A stretch of DNA of 64,000 nucleotides, taken from positions 22,497,000 to 22,560,999 of the forward strand of contig OZ038384.1 of the NCBI GenBank assembly GCA_964036045.1. The letters are read 5' to 3'. How positions within the stretch are numbered: position 1 is the first letter of the stretch; every line of letters starts with the position of its first letter. Positions 45,401 to 55,023 of the stretch are shown piece after piece. The notes beneath the pieces were generated by a model. That model had not been told where the DNA came from, did not search any database, and was given only the letters and a program-made list of their open reading frames with translations. This DNA comes from Eutreptiella sp. 'Long Island Sound 2002'. Taxonomy: Eukaryota > Euglenozoa > Euglenophyceae > Eutreptiales > Eutreptiaceae. A program made the position numbers and the translations under genes.

Positions 45401-46440
45401 AACCTCTAACCCTTGACCCCTAACCCAGCCCGCAGAGAGAGCACCGTAACTACAACCCACAACCACAGCCCACACAGCAGCCTAACGAGCCAGCACAGAA
45501 AGCAAAGAAGCAACTAACCAAACCAACCCTGATCCGTACCCATGTACATCAAGAAACACGAGCCGCATCCCTGGGGCGCCGCTGTCGACAGAGCACCAAC
45601 GAGGCGCACCGGAGAACACAACACTACAACACCGCTGCACCAGTCCCCCATGCGTGTGCCTGCAGTGTGCACGCGCCCCCTTTTCCAATTGCAAAACAAA
45701 AAAGCAGAACAAATAAAAAAAATACAGGGCAAGAAAAAAGGGAAAAAAAGGAAATTGGAGGAGGGGAGGAGGGACGCAACAACCAGAAGCACACGCAAAA
45801 CGCACACGGCGTGTGCACCAGTGAACAGGCGCCAAGTGGCTCAGGACTCCGCACGCGCACATGCACTGAGGGCAGCAGAGGAACAGGACGCAACGGTCTA
45901 CACCCCCATCTCGGACGCACTGGGGTGACCCAGCCGGCCCAGCGGGCCAGAGGCAGGAGCGGTACTCCAAGGCCACTGGTCTGAGCCCGGCCAGGCTGCA
46001 TCGGGGACCATCGCAAACTTTGCCCGGAGCCATGGAAGCACTGATGACAGGCGTGCCGGCACACAGCCCAGGAGGGGGCCGCCTGCCAAGCAGCGGGGCC
46101 CCGCAACTCGAGCCACAGGGGTGAGGCGAACGTACCGTAGACTCGCGGGAGCAGTACCCCCTATGGTGGAAGATAGTCCATACGGCTGGGCGGCCCCCGG
46201 GGCCGCCGCCCACAGGAGGGGGCATGTTACCCCACACACGGACACATGTGGGGACACCCTCCCACCCGAGATACCTGGACCGGGTGGCCGCGACACTGTC
46301 TTCCCAAGCACATGCGGGAGCGGCTCAAGAGGCACCTAACATAGGGCAGTGGGAGGGACAGGACGTCCCCTTGGTAAGACCTTCTTCCTGCATTGTCAAA
46401 GGAGGCATCCGGAGCTCCCGAAGATACCTACCTACCTACC
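45401..46440 (+). other. X-B 3' non-coding region
   Basis: It contains TAACCTCTAACCCTTGACCCC, an A-rich stretch near 45690-45760, one minisatellite unit (about 45818-45880), the 3' hairpin (46355-46369) and the TACC tail. It matches X-A 20590-22283 plus 26163-26398. Confidence 0.65.
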
Positions 46441-46621
46441 TTTCCTCACCACCTGGAACGGGTTTGGAGTGGAGAACGCTACCTGGGAGCCCTTTTGTGC
46501 CTTTGTGCTTCCTGAAGGATGCCTAGGTCCTGTTCTGGTAGACTACATGTCCCAGAACAACCTAAAAGAGTTGCTGAAGCTCGCTGAAACGCTTGCCTCC
46601 CAGAGAAACCTTAGGGACTGA
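46441..46621 (+). pseudogene. G1 chromodomain fragment, copy 3
   Basis: It begins inside the chromodomain (FLTTWNGFGVENATWEPF) and runs to the pol end (LAETLASQRNLRD, TGA at 46619-46621). The aromatic WNGF and TWEP segments are better kept than in copy 1 at 27130. The left edge is the X-B tail. Confidence 0.8.
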
Positions 46622-49007
46622 ACCCTTGCTATACCTGCCTATGTATATGTGGGCGTGCTCAGCCTGAGGACCTAGGAGCAAGCTGCAGAAATGGTGTCCT
46701 AATTATTCCCAAGTCTGCACCCTTGCCAAACCCGGCGGATGGCTTTACAGGGTGCCATGAGGTACGCTCCAGGTCTCTCCGCCCCTAGGTGCCCAATTTC
46801 TTTGCTGGCACCAAACCTCCTTGGGGGAATACCCAGCGCTAACGCCAAGGTATTCGATTTGCCTACGTACCTGCCTGCTACAGGGGAGTGGTGGCCAAAG
46901 GCTACGAGGCATGAAAACGCCTGTTTGCTAGACGGCCATAACCTGGACTACCACTGCCACTGCCCACCAAAAACCCTCATTAAACTTCGGTAAACAGGCG
47001 GGACAGTGACACACTCACTACAGGTCCTACACTCACTACAGTGGCACCAGCCTTCGAAGGGTGAGTGGACACAGCCGTGCTCTACCCCTTACCCGGGCCT
47101 ACCACTCCTACGCTCACACGCTACTTGGTGGTGTTCATGAAGAGTTCACGGGCACTAGTGGCCCACCTGTGAGAATGCAAGAGAACACAGCGCTACTAAG
47201 CAGCTGTGGCGTAACGGCGACGTCACAACACGTTTCCCTGCTAGGGCTCGGAGGCAAACAGTGCAGTGTTTGCGTGCACAGCGTGTGAGCATGATGTCTT
47301 CACGCCATACAGGGCTGTGCGTAGGCAGAATGGAACGTTGTTGTGGTGTGATCAGCGCCCTTTTTGGCTTGGCAGAAAGAGGTTGCTGCTGCACCAATCA
47401 CCCTGACCTTGCCCAGCTGAGAATAGAGGCAAATGCAGGACTGCTTTCAGCAAAGGAACCTAACGTGCCTCGCCGTATTATACGGGTCTCCGACAGGAAA
47501 ATAATACGCTTTCCGAAAGCAGCCCTATCAAGCAAGGAAGCTTAAGGAACTCCGCCCGTTCTCTTATACAACGCAGGGCGCAGTCCCTGGGTAACCTAAA
47601 CAAGGGTCATACCGAGCGCCCTTCGCATGGCCTACCCTTTAATGCCTCATATGCATGCACGAGTATGCGCGAGCTTGGCAACCACCTTTTTTTAACAATC
47701 CAGTCAGAACTCAATCCATACCAAGATTTGAATACAATCGCTGACGCAACCAGGGGGTGGCCCCTCCTGGGCTTAGTCACCTTACTTACCGCTGGAGAGC
47801 AAGAGCAATTGAGTGGGTAAAACGAAACACAAGCGATGCAAACGAGTATGCACTCATATGTATTACCGAATCAGTGCAACAGAAAAGGTACGTTGTGTTG
47901 TCAGAGCAGTTGTCACAGTTGCCCCGCATTGCACCGCAGGGCAGGACCGCTAGCCCCCCGCTACAACCACTCCCTGGCCAAAGCCCATCTGTTTTGCCCT
48001 AATGTCACCTCTAATCACCTTGCAATCTGCTTTTCAATCCCTCTGCTCTATGTTTTCGCTGCTACACCACTCGTCAACATTAACACAAGACAAGCAATGT
48101 GTATGCTGCATGCGAAGCAATAACAACCTGTATGCTTGTACCTTTTTCTTTGAACTCTTGTTGAATTACTGAATTATCCATCCTTCAATAATTCTATAGG
48201 CATGGGTGGAATCTCTACGTTTATTATTTAGTGTGTGTTTCGTCATTTCCTGATTATTACGGGACATACTGTTATAATCTTATTTTGTCTGGCTTTTCCG
48301 GCCGTGAATTAGGGCACGCCCCTGCGCGCCGCTTTTCTTTGCGTATGAATCCAGGAATTGACAAATTCCTGTGATGAAGGGAAAATGCGTGAAAACGTGC
48401 ATTTAATGCACGCGGAGAATTGGGACAGGTGTGTACCCTCAGAGACGTTCTAGGCCGTCATTTGACGAATTTAGGTGTATCGTTGATCAATGCTCATAAA
48501 TCAGGCCCTCATCCCTTGCATCTTTCTTGTGCGGATGTCCCTGTGAGGCGAAGCAAAGTAAGCCGCGTTCAGGCCAAACGGCAGTCCTAGGAAGACTATC
48601 CAGAATACCAGGAGCCCATTAAGGGGCAAAGAATTTTTAACGCCACCCCCTAGCCATAAGGACAGGACAGGAAAAGCTTGCAGGTACCACAGGGACCCAG
48701 ACTCCATGCCCTGACCGTATCCTGCGTGGCGTTTTTTGCGTTTTGCCACTTGAAGGGATGGATGCATGAGCACATGACTTTGCATGCCCATTCTAGCCCC
48801 CTACCAAGCCAGACCCGCCCCAGCGACGCTTTTGAGCGCAGTGAGGCCCGTAGGAGTTAATTACGACAATGCAAAAACTGGCGATTGCCCTGGCGCTGCG
48901 CCTTCTTTTCAGTGTTAGGGAAGTTATAGGTAATGCTGAAACCATCGGGAGGTCAAGGAAAATACTTTTTGTTCCTGAAGACGTGACAGTGGGGGGAACC
49001 ACAGCAC
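46622..49007 (+). other. G1 3' non-coding tail, copy 3, full length to the polypurine tract
   Basis: The most complete copy. It includes structured-element locus 3 (47909-47975, decayed outer stem) and the palindrome at 48396-48412, and continues past 48655, where copy 2 stops, to the polypurine tract. A tail of some 2.4 kb after pol is long for a gypsy element. No frame is conserved between copies, so I call no extra gene. Confidence 0.7.
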
Positions 49008-49027
49008 AAGGGGGGAGTAAGAAGGAG
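49008..49027 (+). promoter_or_regulatory. G1 polypurine tract
   Basis: AAGGGGGGAGTAAGAAGGAG with only one pyrimidine, immediately before the TG of the 3' LTR. This is the expected plus-strand primer. Confidence 0.7.
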
Positions 49028-49815
49028 TGCATTTCCATGCCAAGGGGTAACCCTTAGGTTTCTTAGAGATGCCTAAAGGCATACTACATTTTTATCTCAG
49101 TATTGGCCTAATCAAAAGGGGGTGACAAAGCATTTTGACCTAAAAAACCAAGCACTAAGCTTTGGATGTTGTGTGGACCCCTGACCCCCAAACTGATTGG
49201 ACTTGAACATCATTTCCTGCACTAACTGAGGCGCTGACATTGATCCACAGCCTATACATTTCTCTATATTTTAATATGAATGCTTAGCTATCCTGGTGGT
49301 CTGCACCCTAGGGGGCTGGGGCACCTATTTTTGAGACGTCCTGGGTTCAATTCCTAGTCAGCCTAGCTGATTAGGTAGTTGCCATGTGACATGGCACTGA
49401 CCTGAGCGCAACAGGCCATGCCATCTCAGCACCTATGGGGCCCAAACCAAGGGTGCACATCTCTGGGGGCAGTATAAAAGAGAGAGCGTCCATGTGGGCA
49501 GTTTTTGCATGATTGTAGAACATTTCTTAACTATCTTTTTCTAAATCTGCAGTCATTCTGATTTCGATTGTGTAGATGCACTGTGTATCTTTTCTGCATT
49601 GAGTGCAGCCCTGACTGTTGTTGAATTGATCCTGAATTTCCTCTTCTTGCACTGTGGGTACTTGGGAGCTTTGGTCTACTTTTTCATTTCAGCAAAACAT
49701 TGGCATTTGCAAAACCTGAGCTAAAACAAGAAGCAGCAGGAACCAGCCGGGGCAGAAAACAAACAATATCATCAAGAGCATCAACAGTGAAAGCCCGTAT
49801 TCACTTTCTCCCCCC
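49028..49815 (+). repeat. G1 3' LTR
   Basis: It starts TGCATTTCCATG and aligns along its length with 7946-8729. It keeps the TATA box (49473-49480) and the tRNA-like block (49313-49364, partly decayed). No primer site follows, which identifies it as the 3' LTR or a solo LTR. About one base in six differs from the 5' LTR. Confidence 0.8.
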
Positions 49816-51668
49816 GCATGACCTGCACTCCCACCAAGAGACATGAGAGCAATGGACCATGTCCCGGAGAGATTGGCATTTCGAGAAGAGAGCACACTGT
49901 ATCATGACAAACATAGACACCAACAATGGAGATGATTTTTTCTGTAATCTTTTTCTTCAGAAGAAAAGGTTTTTTTCCGTTTTTATTTCAGGTGTTCACC
50001 TTTCGGAACTGGAGTCCAGGTGCCGGGCGAGCTCAAGCGGATGCTTTCATCCCGTCCAGCTCGCGAAAATATGGTCGTTGATCCGGTCAGAATGACCCAA
50101 GGTACCCAAAATGCCGAGAAATGAGAACGAAATGTAGTACTAAAAATAGCAATATTTACTACTCAAAATAGCTTCGGCGGCCAAACGTTGTACACCTTTT
50201 TCCAAATGACAAGGGAAAATTGCCAATAAAAATAGAGTGGATAAAATGGTCCAATTCCCCTATTTTTTTCCTCAATACTTTTTGTGTTTTGTAAACAAGC
50301 GAATAAAAACCCTTATGTACCATCATTCAAGGGAACGTTGGTAATGAAAAGTGACATCATCATCCGAACGTCAGATTCTTTGCAATCCAAAATGAAAATT
50401 ATGGCTGATTTGGCTTAAATACCCTCTATTTGTAATGTGAGGCCTCGCAATGCGGCTTGGAAACAGTTAAAATATACCCTTGTTTTCGTGCCGGGATTGT
50501 GAAGATTGGGGTAAATATCTGTTCTTTTTTTGGCAGGCAATCTCATATGTAAGGTACATTGGTCTCAATACCGACTTTGGAATGCCAGGCCTCCCCATCC
50601 CCATCAAAATGTAGGTAATTTAAGGCAATTACCCTCGTTTGTATTTTATATTGCGAGGCCTCCAAATAGGCTTGGGGAAATGGCATGATTTGTACATCGC
50701 TGCGTTTGTCAACATGAAGAACAAACAAAAAGAAGAAGAAAATTTGCAGAACACAACAGAAAACACAAAAAAAGGGTTTTCAGCCCAAAAGCCCCTGAAA
50801 AAAACACCTGCGAAACAAAACATTAGGTCATTTGCCCAAATCGCCCTACTCTTCTTTTGCTCTGAAAAGATGCAAAGATGGGGGTAATTCGCTGAAAACA
50901 CTCAGTACCCCAGTTTCCCCCCTTCAGAAACTGGGGTATTTGACAAGGATTAACTACTACAAAGCTGGCACCATCTCGGGAAAAAAGTGTAGCACTTTCG
51001 GCGGCCTAACAATATCACAGACCAAAACGTGATATATCCAAACTGACGAACCCTGGTGGGAAACCGACCCCACGTATGCGACTGCGACACATACTGGCAG
51101 GCTGCGGATTCGAACGAAATGCGAAACTAACCTGTAGGAACGATTTCTAAAAAAGGAACTTTGGTTACTAAAAACAGAACAAGTGTTCTAAAAATAGAAC
51201 CTGGTGTGCGAAAAATGGAAATAGCACTTGGAGAGGGAATTAGCACATTTGAAGGTAGCCATTGCGTCTGCAAACCTCCAAAAAGGTTAAATGGCTCCAA
51301 GATGTGGCGAAAACAAAGCAACAAAACAACGTGGGTAAGGAGAGCAAAGCAAATAAATGTCGAATTCATATCGCCCACAAACCCTGGAATTCCAACCCAG
51401 AGTCCACGAAGGATCCCATATAGCGGGGGGTGTCCTCTCCGCTGGTGCACTTACCAAATGCTCCACTGAGACAAACATAAGACGAATGATTGGATGTTGA
51501 CAAATATTGATTCGTGGGAATCTCCTAAGCAAGCGGCGACCAACCGTGCACCCTAAAGCATGAACACAGTCCATGACTGATCTTGGTTCCATATGCCCGT
51601 CTCATGTCAAGGAAATGGGGATCGGGGGTACTTTGGTGGTATTGAGCCATGGTATGTGCATCCCTGCG
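49816..51668. other. Gene-free AT-rich stretch, possibly LTR of the minus-strand chromovirus G3
   Basis: No gene. A GAGGCCTC-containing motif recurs about 200 bp apart (near 50440 and 50635), with similar flanks (ACCCTC...TTTGTA...GAGGCCTC). If G3 on the minus strand keeps its 3' LTR, it lies here, but there is no second copy to prove it. Confidence 0.4.
50906..50938. other. Perfect 12-bp hairpin
   Basis: TACCCCAGTTTC (50906-50917) and GAAACTGGGGTA (50927-50938) are fully complementary around a 9-base loop. It is not at the end of any element I can define. It could be a transcription terminator-like or replication structure, or chance. Confidence 0.6.
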
Positions 51669-52930
51669 TCAAATTAAGCAACGACAAACAATCATGTCAA
51701 GGGTTAAGGCAGAGTCATCTCGATCCTGTTCGTGCATTATCAAATTCACCGGGACATCCTTGACATCTAGACTAATCCCCTTTTTGCTGAGATAGTTCAG
51801 CCACACCCTGGTATACCTCGGCACCAAACTGTTCGAAGGCTCCCGAAAGTCTGGCAAAGCGGCAAATCCTTTCCAACGAATCTTGTATAGCCTCCCCCGC
51901 GGCGTAGTTGGCTCTGGCTTGTCCGCTAGAATGCGCTCCGTGGTATAGTCATCCTTCTCATCGTCCTCGTCGGAGCCCGGGTCTCCCAGCGTGAACTCAA
52001 ACGTCATCTCTTGCCTGCTGGGATTCGACGCCCATGGTTTGAGTTGTGTAATGCTCCGATCGAGGATCTTGTTGTCTCCCACCTGGATGGCATACACATC
52101 TTGTCCGATTTTGCCCACGATGACCCCTGGGATATACCATGATTCCTGGGGATGGCGTGTCAACACGTCCTTGTGGTGGATCTCCACGGAAACGGTGTCC
52201 TTGAGGGAGTACTTGTGGATCTTGCCTTCCTTGAAGTACTTGGCCCTCTGCTCATGCTCACCTTGAAAGCAATTGCAAACACTGGCTGCCGTGGCATCCG
52301 CTTCACTCATCACCGTGTGGGCATCCCGGGCGACCTTGCCATGGTTCATCCACGGGAGAGTTCCAGACACTCAATCCCGTAGGAATAAAATGCGGTGCGA
52401 GGACAATCCTGTAGGCCCGGGTGGGTCATGAAAGGCTTGTAAAACGCTCCAAAGAGAGTAAAACCAATTCCTCCCTGGCTGCTCGATCTGCATTTGTCGG
52501 AACTTCTCAAACATTTGCCTCCCGGCGTCTTCCGCGTGGCAATTTGACCTGCTGTGGTACGCCACTGTCTTGGCATGTGGAATTTGCATGTGCTTGCACA
52601 TGCTGTTGAACCATAAGCCCGCAGGCTGACTCTTGCGGTCGCTGCAGATGAGAGCTGGGACGTCAAAGATTGTCAGACAATGCCCCTACATGGCTTGGGC
52701 AACGGTCTCGGCTTGGATGACCCACTCCATGCTTGCCCTTCTTTTTTTTTTTTTGGAAATACATGTCCACTGTCCAACGCAGGAAGTCCGGATGCAGGAA
52801 GAGCCAGCCCATCATACAACATAACCCAATCCCACCGGGTCGGGGTCGGTCAGAGGGGCTGCGGACGGGCAAAAGAATGGGTGGTACAGTGCAAGAATAA
52901 AGCAAAAACTACAAAACTGGCGGCATGATG
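51669..52930 (-). pseudogene. Chromovirus (G3) integrase and chromodomain, minus strand, broken
   Basis: Read on the minus strand. The integrase core around its second Asp (IFDVPALICSDRKSQ, about 52660) is followed by the Glu region (AYHSRSNCHAE, AGRQMFEKFRQ) at 52450-52580. A frameshift near 52370 leads to the C-terminal ORF 51669-52370 (LKDTVSVEIHHKDVLTRHPQ; WYIPGVIVGKIGQDVYAIQV). That ORF ends with a chromodomain (YTTERILADKPEP, LYKIRWKGFAALPDF). Upstream, beyond a poly-T/A run at 52740-52755, only scraps remain. RT and RNase H are absent. It is distinct from G0, G1 and G2. Confidence 0.8.
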
Positions 52931-53930
52931 ACAATCGCCTCATCCAGGGGTTCCGGGGAACCGAAGGACATGCGAGGGTGCCGGGCACGCGGGCTGCAGC
53001 CACGGGAAAGCCCAGGGGAGGAGGGGGGGCAGGAACGGTGGGCAGCGAGCCCAGGCAAGGCTGGTTTTCCCTTGCAAAAGATAGTCAATGGTGGGGAAGC
53101 GGGGGGAGGAAAAATCCTGACGTCCTCCTGGCAAACGGCCTTCCGGCACCTATCTCTTTTCCACTACTTCTGGCGCCAGATCGCCAGTGAGTGCAGACGA
53201 GGTTGGTCACTAAGGCTACGGGCTACCGCCTTTCAGTGCCAGGCTGTCATAGCGCAGCGTCGACCCACTGTGCACAGGGTGGGGGGGGGCGCAGGGGAGA
53301 ACCAGTCCGTGGGATACAAAAAAGGACATCAAAGATGGAATGCAGGTGGAAAGGCAACAGACACTGTAGAATGGCTGGCGGACAACGCTGGAAGTCAAAA
53401 CTGAGTAAGTACATGGCCCTGATGGCAAAACACCATTAGATTATGGCCAAGGAGTGGTGCTCAGCAGCGGGATACTCAGGCAGTCCTAAAAACCGAAGCG
53501 AGGTATGGGTGTGTTGGGGGAGGAGGGGGAAAGGTGGGCCCGCAATGGTAAGGGGCAGGGTACCACCAGAGGCGACTGGCACGCATGCGCGAAGCGCCGA
53601 GGTCCGCAAGGGGGGAAGAGGCATGAAGAAAGAAAGAAGGCGACACTTGTAGACGACTCAGTCGACGCTGACCCGGGTTGGTAGGCACATGGGCAGGGCA
53701 TCGCCGAAGATTTTATGCACGAATGCGCGTATCGTTATGGCCGCAAAAGGCCGAGGAGGCAAGTAATTCACCGACCTAGTGACAAGGTGGGAAGGAAAGC
53801 GGCAGCGGCAGGCGATTCAGCAGCACTCTGACTGGAATCGGTGTGAGTGGCGCCGAAGGTAGACGGCCTGTGGAGTGATGGGTGGCATGGACGCTATGGG
53901 GGGAGGGGGGCAGGGGCACGCCAATGACAG
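52931..53930. other. Gene-free stretch
   Basis: Purine-rich on the plus strand, with short frames on both strands that I cannot support as genes. Confidence 0.5.
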
Positions 53931-54608
53931 TCACTGCTCCGGGAACACTCGCCAGTCAGCGATGTTAAACGGGCAGGGGCGACGAGGCAGAGGGAAGGAG
54001 GCGTCCGTGGCAAGCGCAATGTTAAACGCGTCGACGACCTTCTGTTGGAAGGACATCACTGCTTCCCGGGCGGCCCTCAGTCCTCCTAGGTTGGAAGAGA
54101 GGAAACGGTAGAGGGACTGGGGAATAGCCAGGCGTGCCATGATGCGCAAGTCCCGGCGATTGGCAGTGTCGCGCCAGCTCCGTAAGAGAGGTGGTCGCTG
54201 CCAAGCTGTTAGCCATGCCTGGACGAGGGGGTGGGAGGGTGTACAGTGTGCGAGCACACCATGCAGACTTAAATTGTGGCGTGTGTGGCAGTGCGGGCAG
54301 GGGTCTTTGGGGAGGTCGTCTCTCCAGAAAGTGGCATAGTGGCGATAGCCGGGCATGGACTGGAGGCCAAAGAGCCACTTGTGCCAAGCGAGCCGTTTGT
54401 GACGGAGGGGACGCCAAGACAGGGGGTGGAAATGAGCATGTGAGTGGGAGTGGATGAGGTCGTGTGTCAAGACCTTGTGGGGGGGCAGGACTTTTTCGCC
54501 GGAGCGGATGACGTCCCACGGTGTAGATGGGACCATGGGGGGGGGAAGGGGCAGGGCGGTACCGACTTTGGCGTAGGTGTCAGACACCTCGCCGAACTCA
54601 TGCCCCAC
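53931..54608 (-). pseudogene. LINE polymerase C-terminus with zf-RVT-like motif, minus strand
   Basis: On the minus strand the frame reads through LPPHKVLTHDLIHSHSHAHF and RHKRLAWHKWLFGLQSMPGY to CPHCHTRHNLSLHGVLAHC. That is a C-x2-C-x8-H-x5-C zinc-binding pattern as found after RT in LINE proteins. It then continues LVQAWLTAWQRPPLLRSWRD to the stop. No RT palm is found upstream (above 54608), so this is a 5'-truncated or broken copy. It differs clearly from the zinc motif of Y. Confidence 0.6.
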
Positions 54609-55023
54609 GTATCCCTCTACCCACTAGAGGGTTTGGCCTCGGTTTAGGACACAGGTGTAAGTGCGGCTAGCCCCATCTGCTCAGATTTTCAGACATTCTG
54701 CCCAGATTGGCTACATTTTGGTCATTTTCTTTGCTTCGGCGGAATCGCCGCCTCGCAGCTCAGTCACAGGATATTTCCTATATATTTCTGATATGCCGGA
54801 TTTGATTCCGCGGTCCCTTTCCCGTAAATCCGCCGCGTTCCGCTATTTTAGCTGGAATCGCCATTTGCCGCTGACGCGCGCTCGCGGGCCTGATCGGCCA
54901 AACTTTTTTACATAAATGGATTATTTAAATCTTTTCAGACAGTTTTGGACACTCAGATGTATTTAGAATAATTCCCCTCAATTTTCTTCATAGACTGGGA
55001 TTTTCTGCCGGATAACAATCAGC
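54609..55023 (+). promoter_or_regulatory. G2 leader or 5' LTR end, boundaries unresolved
   Basis: AT-rich sequence with TATATATTTC near 54779 and TTTTTTACATAAATGG near 54903 lies directly before the gag ATG. I could not find a matching stretch after pol, so the 3' LTR probably lies beyond the window and the 5' LTR edge cannot be drawn. No clear primer binding site was recognised. Confidence 0.35.

Larger units (their letters stand above)
41197..46440 (+). mobile_element. X-B: 5'-truncated second copy of X
   Basis: It starts at a point matching X-A 16436 and follows X-A to the same TACC tail (ends TACCTACCTACC at 46440). It has one minisatellite unit instead of about 15 and no hAT element. 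Similarity to X-A is about 85% by eye in the first coding part. 5' truncation with a fixed 3' end is typical of LINE copies. I found no convincing short target duplication. The flanks are long copies of G1 tail instead. Confidence 0.75.
7946..49815 (+). mobile_element. G1: decayed chromovirus, nested with at least five later insertions or breaks
   Basis: The parts appear in element order: 5' LTR, primer binding site, gag, zinc knuckle, protease, RT, RNase H, integrase, chromodomain, a long 3' non-coding tail, polypurine tract and 3' LTR. The coding part is broken at 15409/26410 by X-A, and the frame rejoins exactly after removal of one target duplication. The tail is broken by Y and by X-B, with copied tail sequence on both sides of each. 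The two LTRs differ at roughly one base in six by eye. Either the element is old or the right-hand LTR belongs to a different copy of the same family. Many frameshifts and stops show it is dead. Confidence 0.75.

Noticed and set aside
51050-51115. Minus-strand tRNA-like stretch around GTTCGAATCC
   Set aside because: The T-loop-like word is present, but the stem and acceptor strands do not pair.
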